From DATKSS01 sp049582065 (lineage in GTDB: Bacteria; Chloroflexota; Dormibacteria; Dormibacterales; Dormibacteraceae): a stretch of DNA of 6,462 nucleotides. Where the stretch lies: contig JBAUTF010000364.1 of the NCBI GenBank assembly GCA_049582065.1, positions 1 to 6,462 on the forward strand, read 5' to 3'. This document shows, in pieces, positions 1-6,201 of the stretch. Within the stretch, counting starts at the first letter, position 1, and each line of letters starts with the position of its first letter. The translations under genes and the position numbers were made by a program. The notes beneath the pieces were generated by a model. That model was not told the origin of the DNA, made no database searches, and saw nothing but the letters and a program-made list of their open reading frames with translations.

Positions 1-497
1 CTCACAAAAGCGTATTCAATCATCGAAACCACGCCAGAAATGGAAGAGGTGATTAACAAGCTAGGAGATGTCTTGAATGTTGATCATGTCGTCTACAATT
101 TGGCCAGACCGCCAGCCGGCCGTTACATTCAGTTGACCTATATCCTGTTTCTTGGGTCAAACGCTATATCAATATGGGATATGCTGACGTCGACCCGATC
201 TCACGCGAGGGCTCTCAGCGGACTCTTCCGTTCAATTGGAACGAGTTGACAAATCAGAGTGCGGCGGAGGCGTCGTTTTTGACGGATGCGCTCTCGCACG
301 GTATTGGGCCCCATGGGTTCTCCGTCCCTCTCCTGACCAAGCTCGGGCAGCATCGCGCTCTCTTTTCAATTTCGTTTTCACGCTCCGAACAAGAATGGAC
401 GAACTTTTTGGCGAGTACTCGGTCCGTGCTAATCCAGATTGCCAATCGGCTACATCGCCGGGTGATCGTCGAGGTATTTGGCGAGGATTTGGTTTAG
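1..497 (+). pseudogene. LuxR-family acyl-homoserine-lactone receptor remnant, frameshifted and lacking its DNA-binding domain
   Basis: Reading frame 1 is open from the left edge and encodes an N-terminal autoinducer-binding segment (NKLGDVLNVDHVVYNLARPP, then YIQLTY). At about base 140 the homology jumps to frame 3, which continues YPVSWVKRYINMGYADVDP and runs to the TAG at 495-497. Removing two bases of the TATA at 140-143 restores the family's LTYP motif, so a 2-bp insertion explains the break. Ligand-pocket residues of the family can be seen: the Trp of VSW (153-155), the Tyr of KRY (165-167), the Asp of DVDP (192-194), the Trp of PFNW (237-239) and the GIGPHG turn. Intact LuxR regulators carry a C-terminal helix-turn-helix of about 65 residues. 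None appears in any frame after base 497. Even if the frameshift were a sequencing error, the product would bind ligand but not DNA. The 5' end lies outside the window. The family call is firm; loss of function is inferred. Confidence 0.82.
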
Positions 498-618
498 GAC
501 GTGTACTCATAAAATCGGGCGGTCAGCCGACTTCGCCAAATCACCGAGTCTGACCCGAAGCCGTCATTCCGGCTGGTGTTCCAACAATAGTCGTGCCACG
601 TAAGGCTTCGCCAAGAAA

Positions 619-648
619 TTGACTGTCTCGGCAGATGATGAATAGTAT
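619..648 (+). promoter_or_regulatory. Candidate sigma-70-type promoter for the binding-protein gene
   Basis: TTGACT (619-624) is followed after 18 bp by TAGTAT (643-648). This is five of six and four of six matches to the -35 and -10 consensus. A transcript would start near 655, downstream of the ATG pair at 635/638 and about 31 bases before the GTG at 686. It therefore supports the later start. It is a motif match only, in a region where chance matches are possible. Confidence 0.35.
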
Positions 649-1894
649 CTCTTGCCCGCTGTTCTTTAACACGAGCGGTGAACCTGTGCGGCTGCTGCTA
701 GCGGTGCTTTTGAGTTCTCTGGCGTCCGCGTACAGCGGCACGGTCAAGGCACAGATTTCGGACGACCTGGTTCGAATTGGTGTGCTGAACGATCAGTCCG
801 GAGTGTACGCTGATTTTGGTGGACCCGGCTCGGTCATCGCGGCGCGTATGGCGGTTGAGGATGCCGGCGTCAAAGTGCTGAACAAGCCGATCGATATTGT
901 AGTTGGGGATCACCAGAGTAAAGCCGATATCGGCGCGGCAATCGCGCGTCGATGGTTCGACGCCGATAAGGTCGACATGGCGATCGGCTTCGACAATTCG
1001 TCCGTCGCGCTCGCGGTCGAGCAAGTTGCATTGCAGAAGAATCGCATTGCCATTGCCGGCGCTGTTGCGACGACGGCGTTCACAGGCAAGAACTGCACTC
1101 CTAATGAGGCCTCATGGCTTCAAGATTCCTATGCACTCACCAACACGCTTGCTCGATCGGTGGTTGAAAGAGGTGGAGACACCTGGTTCTTCATCACCGT
1201 GGATTACGCTTTCGGCCATTCGCTAGAGGCTGACGCAAGAAGTGCAGTAGAAGCCGCCGGTGGAAGAGTATTAGGAAGCGCGCGCCATCCCCTCAACAAC
1301 GCAGATTTCAGTTCCTATCTGCTGCAGGCACAGGCGTCGGGAGCGAAAGTCGTAGCGTTGGCTAATGCCGGCGGCGACATGATCAATGCCACCAAGCAGG
1401 CTAACGAGTTCGGACTGTCCCGCGCGGGTCAGACGCTCGTCTCCCTTCTTGTTTTTATCACCGATGTCCATGGTCTGGGACTTGCAGCGGCGCAGGGCAT
1501 ACGCTTCGTTACTGGATTTTACTGGGATCGTGATAGCGAAACTCGTGCCTGGTCCAAGCGCTTCTTCGACCGGCATGGACGCATGCCTAGTTCGGCGCAG
1601 GCTGCCGTTTACTCCGCAATTCGTCACTACCTTCGCGCGATCGAGGCAGCCGGCACTGACGAGGCAGCAGCGGTCATGGCGAAGATGGGTGAGATCCCGG
1701 TTAACGATTTTTATGTAAGAGGCGGCAAGCTCCGCAAAGACGGTCGGCTCTTGCACGACATGTACTTTGTGCAGGTGAAGACGCCCGCGGAGTCAAGCGG
1801 CCCTTGGGACTATTACAAGATCATTGCGACAATCCCGGGCGATCAGGCGTTTCGCCCGGCAGGCGAGGATGGCTGTCCGCTGATTAAGAAGTGA
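635..1894 (+). CDS. Exported ABC-transporter substrate-binding protein, branched-chain amino acid (LivK) type
   Basis: The protein is a periplasmic binding protein that should capture a small ligand for an ABC importer. The longest frame is 419 residues. A hydrophobic signal segment (RLLLAVLLSSLASA, residues 19-32) has a likely cleavage near TVKA/QIS (39-40). The mature protein opens with VRIGVLNDQSGVYADFGGPG and continues with AARMAVEDAG, the usual opening of the type I Peripla_BP_6 fold. WFFITVDYAFGHS (184-196) is the typical start of the second lobe. Cys154 and Cys414 are the only cysteines in the mature part and could form a disulfide. The first 17 residues (MMNSISCPLFFNTSGEP) look unlike a signal-peptide n-region. 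A GTG at 686 (residue 18), with a plausible ribosome site and promoter spacing, is at least as likely a start; the coordinates give the longest frame. No permease or ATPase adjoins it, so it looks like an orphan. The ligand cannot be told from sequence. Homologues are often named amino acid binding proteins but bind varied acids. Confidence 0.9.
   Translation: MMNSISCPLFFNTSGEPVRLLLAVLLSSLASAYSGTVKAQISDDLVRIGVLNDQSGVYADFGGPGSVIAARMAVEDAGVKVLNKPIDIVVGDHQSKADIGAAIARRWFDADKVDMAIGFDNSSVALAVEQVALQKNRIAIAGAVATTAFTGKNCTPNEASWLQDSYALTNTLARSVVERGGDTWFFITVDYAFGHSLEADARSAVEAAGGRVLGSARHPLNNADFSSYLLQAQASGAKVVALANAGGDMINATKQANEFGLSRAGQTLVSLLVFITDVHGLGLAAAQGIRFVTGFYWDRDSETRAWSKRFFDRHGRMPSSAQAAVYSAIRHYLRAIEAAGTDEAAAVMAKMGEIPVNDFYVRGGKLRKDGRLLHDMYFVQVKTPAESSGPWDYYKIIATIPGDQAFRPAGEDGCPLIKK
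673..681 (+). promoter_or_regulatory. Possible ribosome-binding site pointing to a GTG start at 686
   Basis: GAGCGGTGA resembles the extended Shine-Dalgarno sequence GGAGGTGA with one interruption. Its GAGCGG core lies 7 bases before the in-frame GTG at 686-688. No comparable purine-rich site precedes the ATG codons at 635 or 638. Confidence 0.35.
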
Positions 1895-2009
1895 CAGACT
1901 GGATCTTCCACCGAATACAAGCCGCGTACCGCCACATTACGATCTTCAGGACCGGCGCATCTGATATCAAAGGCATGCTTTCCAGCCCGACGAGCAGAAC
2001 AATCGCAAA
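1895..2009. other. Convergent intergenic gap with no recognisable terminator
   Basis: These 115 bases separate two genes that end towards each other. I looked for a GC-rich hairpin followed by a T-run on either strand and saw none. An AAAGGCATGCTTT near-palindrome sits at about 1970-1982 but is too short to call. Termination here may depend on Rho. Confidence 0.4.
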
Positions 2010-2294
2010 TCAGCCGCTCCCACCATAATTCGCGGTCAGATAGTCGATGATTACCTTGGCGTCCGCTGGCTGGATTGGTGCGCCAAAGACCTTGATCATC
2101 TTGTTGACTTCTGCTTCCCAGCCCTGGTGGGTGAGGAAAGTAGAATTCATGCGCGGGTAGTCGAGCGAGTGGCAGGCGACGCAATACGCTTCAACAGTTT
2201 CTTTGCCCGCGCCGGCTTTGAGCGCTACGTTTTCCTGCGCATGCGTGTTGGCAACATGGAGCAGCGTGAATGCGACGAACAAAATACGCAACAT
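2010..2294 (-). CDS. sorB: Monohaem cytochrome c subunit of sulfite dehydrogenase (SorB type)
   Basis: This small periplasmic c-type cytochrome should accept electrons from the molybdenum subunit encoded just upstream and pass them to the respiratory chain. From the chosen ATG it has 94 residues: a Sec signal peptide (MLRILFVAFTLLHVANTHA, cleavage about residue 19) and one haem-attachment motif, CVACH, at 38-42. The stretch after it (SLDYPRMNS, then GWEAEVNKMIKVFGAPI) is characteristic of SorB-like cytochromes. Met49 and Met66 are candidates for the second axial haem ligand. The ATG at 2294 is preferred because ACGAGG ends 6 bases before it and the signal peptide then begins normally. A GTG at 2309 would add five residues (MTRPI) and overlap the sorA stop by 4 bases. 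The TGA of sorA is 11 bases upstream of this ATG, so the two genes should be co-transcribed and co-translated. Confidence 0.88.
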   Translation of the reverse strand: MLRILFVAFTLLHVANTHAQENVALKAGAGKETVEAYCVACHSLDYPRMNSTFLTHQGWEAEVNKMIKVFGAPIQPADAKVIIDYLTANYGGSG

Positions 2295-2300
2295 AATCGG

Positions 2301-2306
2301 CCTCGT
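2301..2306 (-). promoter_or_regulatory. Ribosome-binding site that sets the sorB start
   Basis: On the minus strand ACGAGG lies 6 bases before the ATG at 2294-2292, overlapping the sorA stop codon. It is well placed for that ATG and useless for the GTG at 2309, which it follows. Confidence 0.6.
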
Positions 2307-3529
2307 CACATGACGTTGATGGTCACCGGCCGGACTACGTTGTTGTGGTAGCCCGCCGAATTGAAGATCAGCTTCTCGGCCTGCGTCTGGCCAAGGGTGT
2401 TGCTCGCTCGTGCCATCACCTCATACTTGCCGGCGCCCGGCGGCTTGAAGGAGAAACGGAAGCTCCGAAAGGCGAAGCGACCCACATCCTTCCCGAGTTC
2501 GGCTTCGCGCCATGTTGCGCCGCTGTCCACCGAGATTTCGACGCGCCGGATGCCATAGCCACCATCCCAGGCAAGGCCGCGAATGTCGGCGGTCACCGAG
2601 GCCTGCATCGTGTGACCCTGTTGTGGCGCGGTGATCATTGAATTGATTACCATCTCGGTAATCGGCTCATTTGTCGCCGTCATCTGTGACAGAAAATGCT
2701 GGACGATCGGAAACTTACCAGTCGGGATGCGGTAGGCATTCCGCATCCAAAAGCCGGCGAAGGGTCTGGTCGCGGCCTCGATCGTGTCGAGATGCTTCAT
2801 CCAGTAGGTCGCCGTCCAGCCGGGTACGATCATCCGCACCGGAAAGCCGTTATAGTGCAAGAGAGGAGCGCCGTTCATTTCGTAGGCGATGATCGTATTT
2901 TCGTCGAGCGCCTTCTCGACGGGGATACTCTTGATGAAATCCGGAGTTCCGTCGAGCACGGGTCCGTCGGCGCCATTGAGCACGATCTCGAGCGTTTCAG
3001 GACGCAAATTCGCGCGCCTCAGCACATCCTTGAGGCGCGCCCCTTTCCACAGCGCATTGCCTACAGCCCCAAGGCCCCATTCCACGCCGGCGACATGCGG
3101 CTCGGAAAAGCCGCGGCGATTCCCTGAGCATTGGCAGACGGCAGCTATTTCCACCGCGTCGAAGCCGGACCGCAGCTCGCTCAAGCTCAATTCAAACGGG
3201 TTCCCCGTGCCTTCGCCGCCGACTTTCAGCTTCCATTTCGCTGCGTCGAGGTCTTCTGGAATTCCGGCCAGGTGATAGCGAACGAAAAAAGAGTCGTTCG
3301 GTGTAAATTCCGAGGTGAAATGAGACAGTGGTGTCTCATAATTTGGCGGACGATAAGACAGCTTGATCAGCGGCTTCTTGCCGGGCAACGCCTCGAGCGT
3401 CGCGGTATCGTAGACGCCTTCCGGCAATCCCCCGGACAGAGACGGCTTTTCGGTGGCGAGCGCGGCACGCGGTCGCGAGCCCGCCAATGCGAGAACACCG
3501 CCGGCGATCATCGCGCGACGATCGATCAT
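2306..3529 (-). CDS. sorA: Periplasmic sulfite dehydrogenase molybdenum subunit (SorA type)
   Basis: The enzyme oxidises sulfite to sulfate with a molybdopterin cofactor and reduces a c-type cytochrome, here the neighbouring SorB. The protein has 407 residues. The N-terminus has a twin-arginine signal (DRRAMIAGGVLALAG, cleavage near ALA/TEK at about residue 25), as expected for a cofactor-loaded protein exported folded. The molybdopterin domain covers about 60-245 and contains CQCSGNRRGF, where Cys134 aligns with the molybdenum-binding cysteine. The dimerisation domain covers about 275-400. Arg84, His86, Arg139 and Tyr266 match in spacing the active-site residues Arg55, His57, Arg109 and Tyr236 that I recall from Starkeya SorA, with an offset of about 30 for the leader. 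All key residues are thus present. The ATG at 3529 follows AAAGGA at a spacing of 4. The gene is first in a two-gene operon with sorB. Sulfite could come from sulfonate or thiosulfate breakdown, but no such gene is in view. Confidence 0.93.
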   Translation of the reverse strand: MIDRRAMIAGGVLALAGSRPRAALATEKPSLSGGLPEGVYDTATLEALPGKKPLIKLSYRPPNYETPLSHFTSEFTPNDSFFVRYHLAGIPEDLDAAKWKLKVGGEGTGNPFELSLSELRSGFDAVEIAAVCQCSGNRRGFSEPHVAGVEWGLGAVGNALWKGARLKDVLRRANLRPETLEIVLNGADGPVLDGTPDFIKSIPVEKALDENTIIAYEMNGAPLLHYNGFPVRMIVPGWTATYWMKHLDTIEAATRPFAGFWMRNAYRIPTGKFPIVQHFLSQMTATNEPITEMVINSMITAPQQGHTMQASVTADIRGLAWDGGYGIRRVEISVDSGATWREAELGKDVGRFAFRSFRFSFKPPGAGKYEVMARASNTLGQTQAEKLIFNSAGYHNNVVRPVTINVM

Positions 3530-3567
3530 CGGGTCCTTTGCCTATAATTTTTGCATGCGAACGCTAG

Positions 3568-3596
3568 AATATGATTCACTGATCCGCAAGCGTCAA
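3568..3596 (-). promoter_or_regulatory. Candidate sorA promoter
   Basis: On the minus strand TTGACG (3596-3591) and CATATT (3573-3568) are separated by exactly 17 bp. That gives five of six and four of six matches to the housekeeping consensus. Transcription would begin near 3561, leaving a leader of about 32 bases before the sorA ATG at 3529. It lies downstream of the hairpin at 3663-3698, so sorAB would be expressed apart from the lactonase gene. Motif evidence only. Confidence 0.5.
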
Positions 3597-3662
3597 CCGA
3601 GTTGCGCCGGCCGTTCATCCTGCCGCGGTGATGTTGCGGTGACGGAACCCCATTTCGGCGAC

Positions 3663-3698
3663 TTGCGAAAGGCGTCCGGCGCTCGACGCCTTTCGCGA
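3663..3698. terminator. Long perfect hairpin, probable 3' end of the lactonase transcript
   Basis: GCGAAAGGCGTC (3665-3676) and GACGCCTTTCGC (3685-3696) form a perfect 12-bp stem around an 8-base loop. Two further pairs, one of them T-G, extend it to 3663-3698. It begins about 45 bases after the lactonase stop at 3743 and lies before the sorA promoter, the expected place for a terminator or an mRNA-stabilising stem. No T-run follows on either strand, so it is not a textbook intrinsic terminator. Confidence 0.55.
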
Positions 3699-3742
3699 CA
3701 CTATCAGATGTTGTTAGGTCAGCATCGATTCCCGTGGCAGGG

Positions 3743-4858
3743 TCACGGCTTCATAGCGCCCGTCGCGCTCGTGTAGACTGCGTAGAGCGACGTCGAGCCG
3801 CAGATATACAGGCGATTTCTGAACATGCCGCCAAAGCACAAATTGGCAACAGTCTCCGGTATGTGGATTTTGCCGAGCAGTTCGCCGGCCGCGCTGTAGC
3901 CGCGAACGCCGTCTTCGTTGGGATCACCCCAGCCCACCGAGCACCAGATATTGCCGGCTGTGTCGGCGCGCATACCGTCGGTGATGCTGGGCTTGGGCAT
4001 CTCCGCAAAGACCTTACCGTTCGAAACCTTTCCCGCCCCAACATCCACGTCGAAGACGCGGATATGTGACGGATTGTCGGGACCGTCTGTGAAGCCGGTA
4101 TCGATCACGTACAGCTTCTTTTCGTCGGGAGAGAACGTGATGCCGTTTGGTTCCACGAAGTCGTCGACGACGACTTTGATGTCACCGGATTTTGGATCGA
4201 CCCGGTAGACATTGTGCTTCTCCTGCTCTTGGTCGGCCTTCATGCCCTCATAGTTACCGCCGATGCCATAGGCCGGATCGGTGAACCAGATCGAGCCGTC
4301 CGAAGCCACGGCGGCGTCGTTCGGGGAGTCTAATTTTTTACCGTTGTATTTGTCAGCGATGATCGTAATCGAGCCGTCGAACTCGGTCCTGGTGACCCGG
4401 CGGCCGCTGTGTTCGCAAGTGATCAAGCGTCCCTCGCGATCGATGGTATTGCCGTTGGAATTCATCGACGGCTGCCGGAATACGCTCAAGTGCCCGTCGT
4501 CCTCGCAATAGCGCATGATGCGATTATTGGGAATGTCGCTGAACAGCACGTAACGGCCGGCCGGAAAATAAACCGGGCCTTCGGCCCAACGGAATCCGGT
4601 GGCGATGCGCTCGACGGCCATGGTGCCGGCGAAGGCCGGGAAACCGCTTGCGCCGAACGCACCCTTAGGCTTTTTGAGAGATTCGACATGCTGATCCGGA
4701 TAGCGCCCACCGGACAGCGGCCCCAAGGGCAGCGGCTCAGTCCCTTTGCCTGGAACCCCCGTTTCGCCGAACGGCAACACGCTCGCCGCACTAGCGGCTT
4801 TCAGCGTTGCGGCCGTCGCAACAGCGGCCGTTGTGGTCAAGAATGCGCGTCTATGCAT
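3743..4858 (-). CDS. Tat-exported SMP-30/gluconolactonase/LRE-family protein
   Basis: This family folds as a six-bladed beta-propeller with one divalent metal and usually hydrolyses sugar lactones such as gluconolactone to the acid. The protein has 371 residues. HRRAFLTTTAAVATAATLKAASA is a twin-arginine signal with cleavage near residue 24, so the enzyme should act in the periplasm. About 60 residues (25-85), rich in Gly and Pro, precede the propeller. Metal-site residues are recognisable by motif: Glu93 (WAEGP), Asn180 (DSPND), Asn238 (EPNGI) and Asp294 (SITDGM), matching Glu18, Asn103, Asn154 and Asp204 as I recall them for human SMP-30. The ATG at 4858 follows a strong AGGGAGG site 5 bases upstream. 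The gene lies downstream of a sugar-type ABC importer on the same strand, which fits a role in sugar or sugar-lactone use. The exact substrate is unknown; other lactones or organophosphates are possible for this family. Confidence 0.9.
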   Translation of the reverse strand: MHRRAFLTTTAAVATAATLKAASAASVLPFGETGVPGKGTEPLPLGPLSGGRYPDQHVESLKKPKGAFGASGFPAFAGTMAVERIATGFRWAEGPVYFPAGRYVLFSDIPNNRIMRYCEDDGHLSVFRQPSMNSNGNTIDREGRLITCEHSGRRVTRTEFDGSITIIADKYNGKKLDSPNDAAVASDGSIWFTDPAYGIGGNYEGMKADQEQEKHNVYRVDPKSGDIKVVVDDFVEPNGITFSPDEKKLYVIDTGFTDGPDNPSHIRVFDVDVGAGKVSNGKVFAEMPKPSITDGMRADTAGNIWCSVGWGDPNEDGVRGYSAAGELLGKIHIPETVANLCFGGMFRNRLYICGSTSLYAVYTSATGAMKP

Positions 4859-5105
4859 TGTTTCCTCCCTGCCTTGCTTATGAATCCGGTCATTGTGGGC
4901 CGGATCGCTTCAGAGCTTGTACCCTCGCAACACCATCCGGCAGATCCGGTTCGTGAAGAAGCAGGCACTCAGCGCAAACCGGGCGGTCGGCAATGTCGTT
5001 CGGATGTTCCAACTTTAGCACGTGCAGCGCTCGACTGCTATGGCACTGCCGGTCGAAGAGAGCTGCCATGATGTAACGGTAGCGACACGATTCCGACAAT
5101 ATTCT
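4859..5105. other. Gap between ABC ATPase and lactonase genes, no convincing gene
   Basis: I see the strong ribosome site of the lactonase (4864-4870) and a short inverted repeat, ATCCGG at 4884-4889 with CCGGAT at 4900-4905, about 26 bases before its ATG. A minus-strand frame of 69 codons (4890-5099) needs a TTG start, or an ATG at 5069 with no ribosome site; I do not call it a gene. I found no clear terminator for the ATPase gene and no confident promoter for the lactonase. Confidence 0.5.
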
Positions 5106-6197
5106 TCAGATCGCCGCTTCGGATGCGTTGTCGAAGAAGTGCACGCGTTCTGGGCGCAACGCGAAGCGGAGCTTTTCGCCGCGCTTAGCGCGCACTGTCG
5201 GCTCCGCCGAAGCCACCATGGTTTGTTGGCCGACCTGCAGATCGAGCAGAATCTCAGCGCCCAAACGCTCCACCAGCTCAACCACGGCGTCGAAGCAGAG
5301 TCCGGGCGGGTGGCTGCCGTTGGCGAGCTGTAAATCTTCAGGCCGGATGCCCATGGTTACGTCGCGACCCACATAACGCCGAAGGCGTGGGGCGATCTCT
5401 TCCGGAACGTCGATGCGGAAGCCATCGCTGTCGGCACGCAGCAAGCCATCCGCATCGTGCACGCGCACAGCCGCGAAATTCATCGCCGGCGAACCGATGA
5501 AGCCGGCGACAAAGCGATTGACCGGAGAGTTGTAGAGTTCGAGCGGCTCGCCCACCTGCTGGACCACTCCGCCCTCCATCACCACAACGCGATCGCCCAA
5601 TGTCATCGCCTCCACCTGGTCATGGGTGACGTAGACAGCGGTGGTGTTGAGCCGGTTGTGAAGTTTCTTTAGCTCAACGCGCATCTGCACGCGAAGCTTC
5701 GCGTCCAGATTGGAGAGCGGCTCGTCAAACAGGAACACCTGCGGCTGGCGGACAATGGCGCGGCCGAGTGCCACGCGCTGGCGTTGCCCGCCGGAAAGCT
5801 GGCGAGGCTTGCGCTCGAGATAATCCTCGATGCCGAGGATCCTGGCTGCCTCCCTCACGCGCTTGGCGATCTCCGCCCTAGCCACCTTCCTCATTTTCAG
5901 GCCGAAAGCCATGTTGTCGTAGACGCTCATATGCGGATAGAGGGCATAGTTCTGGAACACCATGGCGATGTCGCGGTCCATGGGCGGCAGGTCGTTCACC
6001 ACCACGTCGCCGATCAGGATCTGACCAAAGGTGATCGTTTCGAGCCCCGCCAGCATCCGCAGGGTAGTGGTCTTGCCGCAGCCCGACGGCCCAACCAGCA
6101 CCAAGAATTCCTTGTCGCGGATTTCGAGGTTCACGTCCTTCACGGCCTGCACATCGCCGTACATCTTGTTCAAGTTCCGTATCAGGACGCGGGCCAT
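5106..6197 (-). CDS. ABC transporter ATP-binding protein, carbohydrate importer MalK/UgpC type
   Basis: This cytoplasmic ATPase powers a sugar or polyol importer by binding its two permeases. The 363-residue length is normal for the subfamily. Motifs in order are Walker A GPSGCGKT (36-43), Q-loop Gln82 (VFQNYALYPHM), signature LSGGQRQRVALGRA (134-147), Walker B VFLFDEP (154-160), D-loop SNLD (162-165) and the switch His192 (YVTHDQVEAMTL). All catalytic residues are present. The C-terminal TOBE-type region (about 235-350) has GIRPEDL (283-289) and ends LRFALRPERVHFFD, as in MalK/UgpC proteins. The ATG at 6197 is 4 bases after the permease stop and follows AAGGGA at a spacing of 7, inside the end of the permease gene, so translation is probably coupled. 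The TOBE domain does not reveal the substrate; it could be a disaccharide, polyol or glycerol phosphate. Confidence 0.96.
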   Translation of the reverse strand: MARVLIRNLNKMYGDVQAVKDVNLEIRDKEFLVLVGPSGCGKTTTLRMLAGLETITFGQILIGDVVVNDLPPMDRDIAMVFQNYALYPHMSVYDNMAFGLKMRKVARAEIAKRVREAARILGIEDYLERKPRQLSGGQRQRVALGRAIVRQPQVFLFDEPLSNLDAKLRVQMRVELKKLHNRLNTTAVYVTHDQVEAMTLGDRVVVMEGGVVQQVGEPLELYNSPVNRFVAGFIGSPAMNFAAVRVHDADGLLRADSDGFRIDVPEEIAPRLRRYVGRDVTMGIRPEDLQLANGSHPPGLCFDAVVELVERLGAEILLDLQVGQQTMVASAEPTVRAKRGEKLRFALRPERVHFFDNASEAAI

Positions 6198-6201
6198 TGC
6201 A

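Noticed and set aside
133..146. Programmed ribosomal frameshift as the cause of the LuxR frame change
   Set aside because: There is no slippery heptamer or downstream structure, the family does not use frameshifting, and a simple TA duplication explains it.
232..553. Other frames (about 92-105 codons) overlapping the LuxR remnant and the following gap
   Set aside because: The frame with autoinducer-binding motifs explains this stretch; the others match no family I know and do not contain the missing helix-turn-helix.
1271..1756. 161-codon open frame on the minus strand inside the binding-protein gene
   Set aside because: It is entirely antisense to a gene with clear family features and has no domain of its own.
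2696..3127. 143-codon plus-strand frame inside sorA
   Set aside because: It is antisense to the molybdopterin domain, and the sorA frame carries all the conserved motifs.
4409..5071. 220-codon open frame on the plus strand across the lactonase gene start
   Set aside because: It is antisense to the well-supported lactonase gene and its gap, shows no recognisable domain, and long antisense frames are expected in GC-rich coding DNA.
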